64,000 bases of DNA from Verpa conica. Taxonomy: Eukaryota > Ascomycota > Pezizomycetes > Pezizales > Morchellaceae. The translations under genes were made by a program, and so were the position numbers. The stretch's first letter is position 1, and each line of letters starts with the position of its first letter. A model generated the notes under the pieces. That model was not told the origin of the DNA and did not search any database. It saw nothing but the letters and a program-made list of their open reading frames with translations. The DNA lies in contig JAUFSD010000020.1 of the NCBI GenBank assembly GCA_033030425.1, positions 558,001-622,000 on the forward strand, written 5' to 3'. Shown here one piece after another: positions 24,118 through 36,408 of the stretch.

Positions 24118-24759
24118 ACCCCGAGCGATTCCAGCGTGACTGCTTAAAACAACCACCCGCCACAAAACAATGGAGGGGGGCTTGCGATGCAGTCTCCTGA
24201 ATGAAAATCAGCACTGATTATTTCTTAGCTTGATAATGACCCCGAAGCCTTTGCCACTTAGTGCTGTTCACGATAGTCCCAGCCGGTGGTCATATAGGAT
24301 TCTTCAATGCTAATGTGTCCCGGTTCATTAGCAACTACAACAATAGCAATATACCACTACCCTATCGGATCACCACAAGCGGGGAATTTGTGCTTTGTAC
24401 CTTCCCAAAAAATCATATCACATAGGATAAGGCTTAGTACGGACGTCGTTGGTGCTTTAATACATAGGACATACCTCCCCCTATAGTCCATATGTCGTAT
24501 CTATCATTTCCTGATAAAAATTACGCTGCTGAAAAAGGTTTCATATATTTTTTAATCTATTTCATATACACTTCTATCTGGTTGGGGGGTCGGTTGCCTG
24601 GCGCATGGGGTTTCCGAAAGCGGTAATGATATCCCACCTCCGCATCTTAATCGGCTAAGACCTAAACAGTTACCCCGCTAACTAGTGATCCGCACCCAGA
24701 ACAGACCAGTTTCTACCAGGCAGCTGCGATTCGTATATAAAATTTCACGATAACTTGAT

Positions 24760-27700
24760 ATGGCTGAGCTCATCGGTGTTATTGCCAGCATAGCCAGTCT
24801 TGTCCAGATTACGACACTCCTCGGGAGTGGGGGCTACGGATACATCTCATCGTTCAAAGGCGCCCGGGAGGAGATACAGCAACTGTGCAGCGAGCTAAAA
24901 GTCCTTCACGAGGTCCTACAAAAGCTGAATACGCATCCTGTGTATTCACAGCCTATGGCCAATTCGGCGATTAATGAACAACTCAAAACATGCCTGACAG
25001 AGCTCCAGATACTTCAAAAGAAACTTGCGCCTCGGGGGGGAAAGCTGGGACTGTATAATCGTTTAATATGGCCTCTGAAAAGCAAAGAAACTGAAGAGTT
25101 TCTATCTAGGATCAACCGGTATAATGGTTTGTTTACTCTTGCGTTAACCGCCGACCAGCAGTACGTACCCGGGAAAGAGAGTTCTTTTTTTTATTTCTCT
25201 TCTTTCGCTAATAATAGCTTAGCTGCGTGTTACTGGCTGTAAAGGCATTTTCGCAGCATACGGACACAGCTGTAACAGATCTCGTCGAGCAGCTGCGGAA
25301 GCAATTTCTTGCTTGGGAAGTTCAGAAGAAGGAGGAAGCGGCGCTACGTGAAGGTATGCTCCACAACCCCCTATCAGATACCGTTGAATTCACTTAAACC
25401 ACGCCGGCTGGCCATACGTTGGATTTTAGGCTAAAGTACTCCATAGGTGAGAGTCGGACGAGGCTCTATAAGTGGCTATACCCACACCCAGTGAACGAAC
25501 GGCATATCGAGATCAGCAGGAGGAGACAAGAACACACCGGAGAATGGCTTCTTCGGAACCAGGGGTATAAGGATTGGCAAGAGGGGGGATCGCTGATTAG
25601 GATCATCTGGGGTCATGGAATCCGTATGTATAACTTCTGTACCTGACAAACCGCTGCTTATAACTAGACAGCTGGCGCTGGAAAAACATTTTTGAGGTAA
25701 ATTGAGTTTGATCTTGATCAAGTAGTTCATATGCTAATATACAACAGCTCTCTGGTTATCGACCAGCTCGAGGCACAGAGGTCGAAAGGAAATCATGCGG
25801 TTGCCTATATCTACTTCAACTACAACGAACAAGATCAGCAAACACCTCTACACGTTTTAAGCAGCCTAATCGCACAGCTTGTTGCTCAGATGCCAGGAAT
25901 TCCACCAGAGGTGAACAGTCTTTATAAGCGGCTCCAGCCTAACAACCGGCCAACCTTTGAAGACCTGAGGGGCACTCTTCTCGCAATCTGCCAACATTTC
26001 CACCGCACTTTTTTTATTTTCGATGCCTTAGACGAAGGTCATGAAAGAAATCAGCGGAAAGACCTTCTCCCTATATTTCATGAATTGGCTCAGAACGGGG
26101 CAAGCCTATTCTTGACCGGACGCCCGTACTCTCAGGATATAAACCAGTCGTTGACAGGGGAGGCTGTTACAAAAATCGAGCTCTCAGCTCAAGAGGAAGA
26201 CGTAAAGATCTATGTCGAGGAAACGATATCTGGCCACCCTCAAGCGAACGCACTCATCCATGGAGAGTTACGGGATAGACTTGTAGAAAAGCTGGTTGAC
26301 TGCTGTAAGGGCATGTATGTGGTATGGTTTCCTGGCTGCCATTTCAACTGCTAACTGGATATGACGCATTAGGTTCCTTGTTGTCCATTTTCATATTCAG
26401 GATCTCTGCCAACACACGACCCCAAACCAAGTCCGTACAGCGCTAGAAGCACTGAACGATTCTCTCAGAACAGATCGTCCATTAAATGGAATCTACAATA
26501 GAGTAATAGAGAACATCTACATCCAGCACACGAATCGTGCGAACCTTGCACAGAAGATATTGATGTGGCTGGTAAAGGCGAGGCGCATCCTCACAATAGA
26601 TGAGCTTCGTGTGGCTGTTTCGCTGGAAGAGGACAGTAGTGATCTACCGAGCGAGGAGGATATGCCAAGTGCCAGTATGCTTGTCGAGGTGTGTGCTGGA
26701 CTCGTAACGATCGACAAAGCGAGCAATACAGTCAGACTTGCCCACTACTCCGTTCAAGAGTACCTCGTAGGCCACTCTTGGATATCAGGCGCAGAAATGG
26801 TTATAGCCACTGTTTGCATGTCCTACCTGTCGAATGAGACATTTCGCGTTCACCCTAGATTGGATGACTCCCGCAGACTTATTGAGTCATTAGTCAAGTC
26901 ACATCCGCTTCTGTACTACGTGATCTTATTCTTCGATAGTCACCTACAAGCGTGTGACGAACTCTCCTCAATAAAGGTCTACCTCCAATTCCTCAAAGAC
27001 TCACCGACGCTACGTTTCTATCAGTTGGCTCATGATGTATTCCGCAAAGAGAAGGGTCACCGCCAGCAGATGGGCCCTCGCATAAGATACGTTGAGTTCT
27101 CGAGGCTAACTTCCCCCTTCATCGATTGGTGCTCTGATATAGTCACCACTCACGTTCGCGATGCCTCCCCGCTACTTGAGGCTTCCCGTATTGGACATTA
27201 TACTGCAGTACAACAACTCCTCGAAGAAGGTTTTGATGTCGAAGCCAAAGGGTATTATGATGAAACTACTATTCATATGGCTGCAGCCATGGGACATCTT
27301 AATGTTGGCCAAGCCCTTGTGAAGAAAGGCTGTGACCTCACGTCACCAGGTTTGCTCGCGATGACACCACTTGAGGCAGCGGTTTTGCAAGAACAACAAC
27401 ACATGGTACAATTCCTTATTGAGAGCGGTGCCTTATCCAAGCCTTCCGGTGAATACGAACAAACCCCACTACATATAGCAGCATCACATGGTTCTGAATC
27501 AATAGCTCGCATGATACTCGGCGCTGGGGTAAATGTCAATGCTATGAATGATAATGGCAAGACTGCACTCGCTATGGCTGCGCTAAACTGGCTGGGAAGT
27601 ATGATCAGGCTTTTGATCGGTGCCGGGGCAACCCCTCTTGCAGACAATTACGGCAACACACCCCTCCATCATCTGGCGTCCAACAAATTTCCAGAAGCTT

Positions 27701-27921
27701 CCGAGGCTGTGGGCATAGTACAATCATTGTTGGACGCCGGCGTTGACATTTTAGCTGTCAACAAGGTCGGACACACAGCTTTGGATACTGCTAAGCAGGT
27801 TGGAAACCACCATTTATCTAACCTTCTCCAAGCACTGGAGGACTCCGCGAGGGCAGGGGCTGTTCAAGAAACCAGGAAGGAGTCTCATGTACCGTCCGAG
27901 TGTCATAGCTTACTGCCCTAG
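24760..27921 (+). CDS. NLR/STAND protein: fungal N-terminal domain, NACHT, ankyrin repeats
   Basis: Six exons were inferred: 24760-25160, 25223-25353, 25430-25623, 25672-25696, 25748-26314 and 26373-27921 (about 955 aa). Residues 1-130 (MAELIGVIASIASLVQITTL...) match the N-terminal domain of fungal STAND proteins. A coiled segment follows, then NACHT: Walker A GIPGAGKT, assembled across an intron near residue 245, and Walker B FIFDALDE near 337, then FLTGRP. A winged-helix-like segment (MWLVKARRILTIDELRVAVS) leads to five to seven ankyrin repeats (e.g. TPLHIAASHGSESIARMILG). Such proteins are cytoplasmic sensors in non-self recognition or cell death. All splice phases agree except exon 2 to 3, where the frame is one base off. 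That may be an unusual splice site or an inactivating indel. Confidence 0.8.
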
Positions 27922-30031
27922 AAGGGAGTAGGAAGCACTAGGTAATAAAAGTCTTTCTCCCATAGACTGTCTTACCAGGGCTGGGAATCATGTAGGTTGT
28001 GTCGTTCTAGCTAACGTCTGAATTGTGTTACCGTCCCAGGATTCTACGAATAAGCATTAGAGTGTTTTCTTAGGGATGAGTTCAGGACAAGGTGCGATGG
28101 ATTGAAGTGCTGTAGGCATAAGGGATGTATGAAGCGAGAAGTATATATTAAAGGCCATTCGTGTAGAGATTATTTGAATCACGAGTTTAGTGGCAAGAAG
28201 GGAGAAGGTAGCAGAAATACATAAAAGCAGTCTCACAGAATACGGTTATCAGTATTGTAACAATAAATTCGCATGGGGGATAGGCACCTGGCTGGTGTGT
28301 TTCTCTACAAACTAGTACGCATCGTCCCAATGAGGTATTTAGCCTGGGTAAATACTTCCTACGGCCCAGCCTAGCTCGACTAGGAAAATGCTCTTTCTGC
28401 CCGGCAAGCCCAAATATGGGTTGGCCCATTGGAACGCCTGTAGGATACTATACTTACTCATTAGACTACATAACTTGTGCCGAATAGGTTGACAGTTGTT
28501 TTTTTTTTCGATTTAGTAAACTGTCCACTGGTAGGCTAGTCTCATGCCCATCCACAGTTTTGCCTTGCTACGCAGTACCGTGCTGTCTGGAGCAGTAAAT
28601 TCCGCAGATGCCTCAAAGACAACGCGGATGTCTCCGCAGTGTTGGAAAGCTTCTAGGGAACTTGTGGGCTCTTTTTGAGCTACAGAATTACTTACCACAA
28701 GGCCCGGAGAAACGCGAAGTACCTGAAAATTAAGCAAACGAAACTCGGAGAGTAAGTATGCTAGACCCTACACTGCTCAGGTGTTGGAAATATGATATTG
28801 AGAAGAGCTAGGTAGCGTGTGATCTAGGCTAATACGCCCGGGGTACTCCCGAGGTGTACCTTAGCTTCTCCGAGAGTCCCCGAGCCATATTATAGCCGAC
28901 ACATGCCGGGACGCAAACTGGGTAAGCGGAGGGGTACGTATACCAGACCCTACGTTATGGCACGGCAAACGAAACGTAGGGATAGTAACAAGAATATCTA
29001 CTCAGGCATGTGGCAGAGCATTTCAATCCAGTGTTGTCAGTCGGGCAGTCCGTCCGTCCTGAGCTTAGGACCGAACGGGACCATGAGCTGTAGGGCGTCC
29101 GGTCATGGCTGGCGAAATGCCCTAGGGAGTAGGAGGCTAAGACTACTGACTATAGTCACCTGTAGGGGACTACGGCAGGCGTTGACTGTGGGGCAGCGTT
29201 TGGAAACGGGAAAAATGAGTATATTAATGAAATAGAAAAGGCATGTGAACATTTTAAGAGGTACAGTTACCTTCACCCTGCCCCTCCAGGGCCATTCAGG
29301 GCCCTCCATAGAGTAATAATACCCCACTAAATCCATTGGACCCTGTAGGAGACACTCAAAAGGCCTCAGGCCTCGTAGATCCCTGTCTACCGGGCCCTCC
29401 AGTCTTTGTATAAACCCGCAGTCCCATAATTCCCTGGCCCTGGACCGGCTTTCCCTAATAGTCCGTCCGGTCCCCAAGGTCCAGTAGGGCCCCGCCAGGG
29501 GCTCTGCAGTCCGACCCGGACGACTGACAACACTGTTTCAATCGTTGTTATTGATAAATATGTACAGGAATATACATGTTAAAAAGGATTACCATCCTTT
29601 ATTTATTTATCCAGTATACCACAGCGCTTGTACTTTTGTGTTCTACCTGTCTACGATGGTTGTGTAGCAAGAACGTGTAGATTATACCTGACGACAGGAG
29701 TCCCATTCATAGTGCAAAGGGGCTTGGCTTAGCTTACCCTAACGATCACTGAACTCGTCCCTTACGCCAACCCACCCACACAAATATCTTTCGCCACATT
29801 TTCGGTAATATATTTCATGGTCCTGGCAGCGTCTAACCACCTCCGTACCGAACACCGGGCATCCCCGTGTATTTGCTCCAGGTCTAGAGAACACCTTACC
29901 CCCGAGTAAGTAGCCCAAAATACAACTTGGGAAAACGTATGACGTTGCCCTTTCGAAGAATCATCAAAGTCCCAAAAGTGACGAGCCATATACCGCAGCT
30001 GTCCCAACGGAATAGCTGAGAACTAGCTACT
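27922..30031. other. Intergenic stretch with possible coding relics
   Basis: No intact gene. Minus-strand frames at 28513-28737 (EASAEFTAPDSTVLRSKAKL) and 29762-30007 (KYITENVAKDICVGGLA) look coding-like but carry no known domain. A decayed Gly-X-Y segment lies at 29409-29491 on minus, and a GGCAGTCCGTCCGTCC-type repeat starts at 29044. Confidence 0.35.
29409..29491 (-). pseudogene. Relic of a collagen-like (Gly-X-Y) coding segment
   Basis: On minus one frame reads GPTGPWGPDGLLGKAGPGPG: several consecutive Gly-X-Y triplets rich in Pro, running from 29491 towards 29409. Stops follow and no start was found. It may come from a lost collagen-like gene related to the pair at 43-47 kb, or be a GC-rich repeat that gives such triplets by chance. 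Confidence 0.3.
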
Positions 30032-30357
30032 ATGTTGATAGATACCTATGAGGCCAACAGTAACTATAACAAGGCTGCAAAATTACTGAGAGCCATGTTT
30101 CAGTTCAATTCTAGGACCCAAGAGCGGCAGAATATTGCAGAAGACCTACAATGGATTGCTGACGACAGCGACTTCGCCCTATAAGATCACGAAAATAGAG
30201 CAAAGTCATATGTTAGAGATTTGATTACGGACAAATTTGGTGGACTTTGAAACGGTTCTATCCCAAGCTGGGAAATGAATTCAAAACGACAGACACCAAC
30301 AAATTCGAGGATGAACCCACGATTACTAGCATGCTTCATCAGTTATTGGCAAAATGA
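30032..30357 (+). pseudogene. Coding relic, unknown family
   Basis: The first frame reads MLIDTYEANSNYNKAAKLLR and EDLQWIADDSDFAL up to a TAA at 30182-30184, then continues in frame DHENRAKSYVRDLITDKFGG to a TGA. A second frame reads YGQIWWTLKRFYPKLGNEFK and ITSMLHQLLAK to a stop at 30357. This looks like one former protein with a CAA-to-TAA change and a frameshift. Family unknown. Confidence 0.35.
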
Positions 30358-31156
30358 AATTCTTTTGGGCGGTGAGTATAAGTACACCCTTCCACGCATT
30401 ACCTCCATCTAATACTGGGATGGCCTGTACCTGCCCTAGTCCATTGGGGGAATGTTGCTTATCCAGGGAGGTCCCTAGATGGACTGGTCCACCAGCGAAA
30501 GGTCTATTATACCGGGGGACCCAGTATCACCATCATCCAACAAAAACATGAGATAGGAGGTAGTAGAATAACCCCAGAATGATAAATATCTCTTCCTGAA
30601 ATTTCCTAGTTTATAAGCTAATTTACCTAGCTAAAAGTCCTGAGATGTCCCAAAAATGCATATGTTATGCTTAGGAAGCATGACAGCGTTCCTGAGTAAG
30701 TCAGGGCGTTCCTGAATGGACTGGGTCTTGTAGCGTATAGCAATTCGTTCCTTAATGGACTAGTCCATTCAGGAACATGGTAGCCCAGCCTACCGTAAGA
30801 TGTTCCTAAATGAGCGGCATCCTCCGATGGACCAGAGCATCCGCACTATATACAACATAGAAATGTTTCCTGGTAACCGAGGCACCCCTGGAGATATAAC
30901 CCGACTATTGCAACAACACAAATCCATAAACTACTTGTACGAGATTCAAGGTATGCAGTGGCAACAGCCGCACTACTCAAACCCCACCAAGTAGTTACAA
31001 ATATTGTCCCCAATTATATGGGACCCAGCCGGGACCCCAGGCCGGGATAGTCAGCGAATCATAGTCCGTCCAAGATGATGGTGTGCCTGGCTACAGTGAC
31101 CGTAGGGCCCTGAGGGGCCTTAATATGTGGTGATGTCGGTAATAGCGATGTTGCTA

Positions 31157-31200
31157 ACGTATTTTATGGGGTAACGGGACACGACAGGGTAATGGGACAG
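31157..31200 (+). repeat. Left terminal inverted repeat of the pogo element
   Basis: 44 bp, matching the complement of 33309-33352 except for one T/C difference. It holds two GGGT/GTAA...GGGACA sub-repeats, plausible transposase-binding sites. Confidence 0.92.
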
Positions 31201-31278
31201 CATTCTTGGCGCTAACCTCACCCCCAGTGCGGGGCAGAAGTGGGGTAGCAACAACCACATACCACACCTACAGACACA

Positions 31279-33127
31279 ATGGCAAAGAACAAGAAGAGAC
31301 AGGTCAAAAACAGTAAAGAGGAGGCAATTCAAGCGGCGATTAGAGACTACAATGCCCAGAAATTTAAGTCCATGAGAGCAACTGCTACAGCACATGGGGT
31401 ACCTATTAATACACTAAGCAGGCGTCTCAAAGGGGCTTTACCACGGTCCCAAGCACATCCAGAGAGTACATTACTCACGCTGGAGCAGGAAGAGGCCATA
31501 GTACGCTTGTGCTTAAAGCTTGATGGCTGGGGAAACCCTCTCAAGATGCCTTATATTAAAGCTATGGCTTTAAATATACAGCCCCCAGAAAATCGAAGAG
31601 AGCCAGGCAAGCACTGGATAACACGGTTCATTAATTGCCATCCTATTATTGCTAGCAAGATAGCTACTCATATAGATAAGCAGAGAGCAACAGCAGAGAA
31701 CCCTTTAGTGCTGGCACATTTTTTCCAATTGGTATTTACACTAATTTCCATTATTTAAATATTTTATTAAATTGTGTACAGCTTTATCGAGTCATGAGAG
31801 ACCACCGGATTAGGCCAGAGAATATCTGGAACATTGATGAGAAAGGATTTATGATGGGAAAAGCCCACAAATGTCGAGTGATTTGTAGGAGAGGAAGAAA
31901 AAATCCTAAACTTGTACAAGATGGGGATAGAAAAATGGTGACGGTTATAGAGGGTGTTTCTGCGGCAGGGCAGGTCCTAGAACCCATGATTATACACAAA
32001 GGAAAGGCTCATATGACTGGCTGGTATGCCTATGTCTCTGAGGACATTAAGGCAACATTTGCCTATTCTGACAAAGGGTGGACTGGTAATACTCTGGGAG
32101 TGGAGTACCTAGCGGAAGTTTTTGAAAAAAATACTGCTTCAATGTAAGTACCTCACAATGAGTATAAAACATATCTAACAGTAGTAGAGCAGCAGGTAAT
32201 ACCCGTCTGCTTATCCTAGATGGCCATGGCTCCCATCTCAGCCCTGAGTTTCTCCTCTATGCTGTGGAACATGATATTATTGTCATTTCCCTTCCAGCGC
32301 ATACTAGTCATGTATTACAGCCACTAGATGTAGGGCTTTTTGCACATCTAGAATGCTACTATACAGATGAACTTGACGATTGGACTGGCAATGGACTGCA
32401 TACAATCTGTAGAGCGGAATTCTTTAAGTAAATTCACCTTATATTTTATCTTATTTATATTTATATTAATTTTAACTTGGGCTCCAGGCTGTTGATAGTG
32501 GCCAGACAGCATACCTATACACGAGAGAGGATTCTGGGCGCTTTTGAAGCTACTGGGATTTTTCCTCTGAATTCTAGAAAGGTTCTTGATGCTCCCACAA
32601 GAGCAATTATACACCATACACCACCTCCATTATCAACTCCCTTACCAACTACTCCCAAAAGTGGCAGAGAAGCAAACAGGCTGGGACAAGACTTGCTAAG
32701 CCTGATACCTTCTAGATCTCCTAATTCACAAAGAATTAGAGCTGGAATATCAAAGTTATCAAAATATGGAGAGAGTATGAATGCTGAGTTGGATATAGAG
32801 GCATTCAGGCACCAGCAGCTTCGAAGGCAAGTACAGAGCAAGACTAAGAAAAGCACACAAGAAAGACGAGTGCTTAGTAGAGCTCGAGTCACTACTAGTG
32901 ATGATATAGTATGCTTGAAGGAGGAGAGAGAAGCAATAGAGTTGAAGAAACTGGGTAAGGCAAAACACACTGGTAAGGGAAAGAAAAAGAGTAAACAAGC
33001 CCTGAGGATCAAGAGCAATGAGCCTGAAGAGTGGGAGGATATTCATACGATTTCAGAAGAGGATTTAGATGATATAACAAGTGATGAAGAGGGTAGTTTA
33101 GGGGAAGTCATCGTTGTATCTGGTTAA
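31279..33127 (+). CDS. Pogo/Fot1-type DDE transposase, 566 aa
   Basis: Exons 31279-31731, 31782-32143, 32182-32427 and 32488-33127 join in frame; introns are 50, 38 and 60 bp, all GT-AG. The N-terminus (MAKNKKRQVKNSKEEAIQAA) leads into a helix-turn-helix (VPINTLSRRLKGA) and a CENP-B-type DNA-binding stretch with GKHWITRFINCHP. The catalytic triad is the Asp of NIDEKGFM, the Asp of LILDGHGSH and the Asp of VLQPLDVGLF. The last two are 35 apart (34 residues between), as in pogo DDD transposases. The C-terminal ~200 residues are basic then acidic (KAKHTGKGKKKSK..., EEWEDIHTISEEDLDD). It would cut and paste this element at TA sites. No defect was seen. Confidence 0.88.
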
Positions 33128-33308
33128 TGGAAAGGATAATTTTTCCGGTTTCTAAGTACATACTCATACCAAAGCTCTAATTCCTATACAGTGTCATAGC
33201 CATACTACCTAGTTACTGCTCTTCATCTCTACTTTCACTATTTATATTCCCAAATGAATCATATAATTATTGGTTGTGCTATTAAAGCGGTTGTAGGGGT
33301 CCCTATCA

Positions 33309-33352
33309 CTGTCCCATTGCCCTGTCGTGTCCCGTTACCCCATAAAATACGT
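33309..33352 (-). repeat. Right terminal inverted repeat of the pogo element
   Basis: 44 bp, complement of the left end with one mismatch. TA at 33353-33354 completes the target duplication. Confidence 0.92.
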
Positions 33353-33354
33353 TA

Positions 33355-35414
33355 TGAGGTGGACGAATTATAAATTATTGTAAGTTATAGAACTACCTAC
33401 ATTGGAGGGGGGCCGGAACCACCCCGGTGCAGCAGATATATGAGGCATATCTGTCATACAGGAATAGGGCGCGTAGTAATTACCACCAGCAGTAAAAATG
33501 GTACAAAAGTCTGGAGATACCGGTCTAGACAATAAAACAAGATCCTAGATATATTTCAACAGAACCGGTTAGGGGGTAATGAGCGTATAGTAGTAGGGGT
33601 TATGGAGTTACTCTCGAATAAAAAGATACAGTATAATCGCCCTCTAAGAATATGCTTTTTGTACAATATCGTATTGTAAAGCAGTTATTCTTTAGCCCGA
33701 ATTCTCATAAGGCGATTGTACTGTAGTATGGGTTACCAGCAGTGTTTACAACCATCCGGGGCCCCCACAAGGTGCCCTACAGCCATTATAGGACTGGACG
33801 GACTATGTGTTGTGATCCGTCCGGGGTTAGAAGCTCTCTGGACAATAGGGCTTATTGGGCCCCAAAGGGCCTGACAGGCCTACACAAAGGAAGACTTTAC
33901 CATTTCTCGACAAGACAAAAAATGAAAAATGATCTATAACTCCATAGATAAATACCTAAAGTAAGTTTTTGACAAGTTGGGACATTTAAATCAGCCCTAA
34001 CCCACCAGACCTTGGCGCCCTGCCGGCGACTATAGTCCACCTAACCCGTCCAGTGTTCAATCTCTAAGACTTAGAGTAAGTATAGTACCTGGATGAGGGA
34101 GACTATGGGATGTAGGGCGTCCAGTCATAGGACCAAGGACGGACGGACTGCCCTGTTGCCTTCACTGTACGTAATAAAAATCATAAAATAGTTTTTAGCT
34201 GCTAAAGTACCCTGTGAATGGAAACTCCTAAATATAAGACCTAATTTGTAGGTTAACTCCAGTCGCTTTATTTCTATATTGATTGATAGCTAATGCCTGT
34301 CAAGTTTTTTGCTATCCTGAACAGCACTGTTATTACCATTATACCTACTCTCAATTCTTTGCGTCCTTGGCTTCTTGTGACGGCGTCGCTATACTTTTGC
34401 TACTAGTTTTCAGTATCTTTATTCCCTTTTTATTTTTATTACCTTTTATTTATTTTTGCTTGCTTATTTTTAGGTATTAAAGATGTATCTACACCATCCC
34501 AAGGAGTTTTGGTTTTGGTTTTGGTTTTATTTACCCTTATCTACTTGTTTCTTAATGATTATGTTATCCTCTTTCTTTGGTATGATTGATGTTGGTCTGG
34601 TGAGTATTGACATGGCCACATATTGTATATGTATATATATATCTTCTAAAGTTCCCTTTGCTTTTTACATTACCCAATTTACATATATTCATTAGTGGTC
34701 TTCTGGGAAAGGGGGAGGTCGGGGGGGGTTAGGGTACACGTAGTTTATCTTTTATCTTAAGGTTCAAACAGAATTTATATTCATAGGATTATATATATGC
34801 ATACGCTCCATTCCATCACATAGCTGTCTTATAAATTCAACCTCAATTGAAGTACTCAAGATATTAAGATCTCTTTTCGCGCGTAACATACCTAAGATTC
34901 TGAACCCAACCAAAAGCAATGAAGGCTAAAGCTCCTATTTATATATATATGTATATGTATGTTAAACGCTTTAGTAATGAAGTAAGCGACTTCAATGCTA
35001 ATACCTAGCCTTTTTTCCGAGTTGCGTATTCTATTCTTCAAATTCTCTACTGAGCGCTGTATTATTGCTCTTTAACCAAATATCAAACCAGATATTGATG
35101 TATCGAGTGATATTATATGATGATGTCCGTGCATGCCAGCCGTCGGCAAGACCTCCTGGAGTGGCCCGGCTGTGCTGTCCTTAATAGATATCTCGCTTCA
35201 ATTAGCCTACCTAAGAGCTTGGGAAAAGGTCCCGTATTACCGGCAGCTAAGAATAGAGGTCAAAGCCTGCATCTGTGCGCGCTCATGCTGACAATTTGGG
35301 CATACTTGTAGTAGATTAAGGTGTTTAGGCAATATATGTACTCGTCCTCCAGGGACAGAACCAGAAAACAGAAGGGGTTCAAGTGGTGGAAGCACGTATT
35401 TTGGTACTATCTAC
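33355..35414. other. Gene-free stretch
   Basis: AT-rich between 34200 and 35100. A GTTTTG(G) run near 34507-34530 gives a spurious FWFWFWF reading. GC-rich decayed repeat sequence with GGACGGACT blocks lies at 33760-33900 and 34090-34165. A near-telomeric motif (GGGTTAGGGTA) starts about 34727. A short plus frame at 35117-35311 has no recognisable domain. Confidence 0.45.
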
Positions 35415-35999
35415 TGTCGCGGGCAGCTCCGAAAGCCGACGACCTTCGCGAAAGATGGTGGCGTTTGCCCCCACTTCTGTAAGAAGGTTGGACCGCCTTA
35501 GGGCGCAGATTTAAACTTGGCGATTACGAGAAAGAAACCAATTTCGGGTCGGTTAAGCTATCGCGTCACATGGGGCGTAGGTGGGATGTTGGGGGTCGGG
35601 TCGAACGGAAGCACCGGGAGTCCGGAAGCAGTAGGAAGAAACAGAGCGGGGCTGGCACGCCTAACGGAGGAGATAGGAGGGAAGTAGCATTAGTATAGGA
35701 GCAGTATAGAAAAGGGACTTGCGCGTCGAACATAACATGTTCGACGACATTTGTAAAAGGAAAAGGTAAAGGAAGAGGGGGTTTGGGTTGTACGAAAAGG
35801 GAAACAAAGGAGTATATAAGAGGGGGCTTCGCCCCCTCTCGGTGGGATTTCTTTCGTTACGCAATCTCTTGTTTCCTAAGTTTACCAAAGAAAGTTCCAT
35901 TTCTTAGATTTGTTATATCTAAGGGTTTTATCAAAGAATCATTGTCCTCATCCAAGTTCTCTACATTTTCCGAAGTACCCAAGTTTTTTGCCCGCGTCA
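35415..35999 (+). mobile_element. LTR-like sequence, copy B
   Basis: 585 bp from TGTCGCGGGCAGCTCCGA to TTTTGCCCGCGTCA. The ends are an inverted repeat (TGTCGCGGGCA / TGCCCGCGTCA), as expected of an LTR. It contains TATATAA with an adjacent hairpin, then TTTCTTTCGTTACGCAATCT, also found with few changes in copy C in the opposite orientation. Flanking 5-mers (TCTAC / CCTAG) do not match, so no target duplication supports it as a simple solo LTR. Confidence 0.6.
35813..35838 (+). promoter_or_regulatory. TATA box with adjacent hairpin in LTR copy B
   Basis: TATATAA (35813-35819) is immediately followed by a perfect 8-bp stem with a 3-nt loop, GAGGGGGC-TTC-GCCCCCTC (35820-35838). The stem would occupy the DNA between TATA box and the expected start site. 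Confidence 0.5.
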
Positions 36000-36408
36000 C
36001 CTAGACACACTTCCCCCACCAAGGCCCCCGCTACATCTACTCAATAATATACTCTTTTTGGTAACAGAAGCTTCTTGAATCACTATATAAGTAGGAATAA
36101 TAGCTTTAATCGTTATTTGCCTTATTTGGGGTTGCTAGATGGATTTGGACTTCCGAGACACCTCCGTGCGTACCTCCTGTTTTCTTGTTCTTTCCCAGAG
36201 GTTGAGTAGGTATTTTCCATAGAGGTCTAGAGCCCATCTAATTGATAGGTAGGTATAGTTACTACAGGAATTGATAGCTCCCGGAGAATCTTGATACTAT
36301 AAGGAAAGGGAGGTATATTTAATTGAGAAAGCCTTTTTACCATACTGTATATTACGTTCCCTGGATACTAGGTAATTGTAACGGCGGTGCTTAGGGGGAG
36401 TGCCTAGG
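36000..36408. other. Spacer between tail-to-tail LTR copies B and C
   Basis: 409 bp without a gene. Both ends start with a similar sequence reading inward (CCTAGACAC after copy B; CCTAGGCAC on minus after copy C), as if each LTR kept its own first internal bases. No primer-binding site was recognised. Confidence 0.4.

Larger units (their letters stand above)
23458..24759. other. Intergenic stretch between RING gene A and the NLR gene
   Basis: Telomere-type motifs lie at 23587-23597 (plus) and 24107-24117 (minus). Around 23903-24110 one plus frame looks coding-like (EVDSLGNDDENAFLDSTTVS and following) but has no start or recognisable domain, so it may be a relic. No terminator or RNA gene was recognised. 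Confidence 0.4.
31157..33352 (+). mobile_element. Pogo/Fot1-type DNA transposon, apparently complete
   Basis: This 2196-bp element has 44-bp terminal inverted repeats differing at one position, starting ACGTATTTTATGGGGTAACG. It is flanked by TA at 31155-31156 and 33353-33354, the target duplication of this superfamily. It encodes one four-exon transposase. The 5' leader before the ATG contains two GGGACA(C/G) blocks that are part of the terminal repeat. Near-identical ends and an unbroken reading frame suggest a recent insertion. Confidence 0.92.

Noticed and set aside
32515..33018. 167-aa Leu/Ser-rich minus ORF
   Set aside because: Antisense to the last exon of the intact pogo transposase, which has recognisable domains and consistent splicing.
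34483..34695. Hydrophobic 70-aa ORF with FWFWFWF
   Set aside because: Comes from a GTTTTG run in AT-rich DNA; the composition is low complexity.
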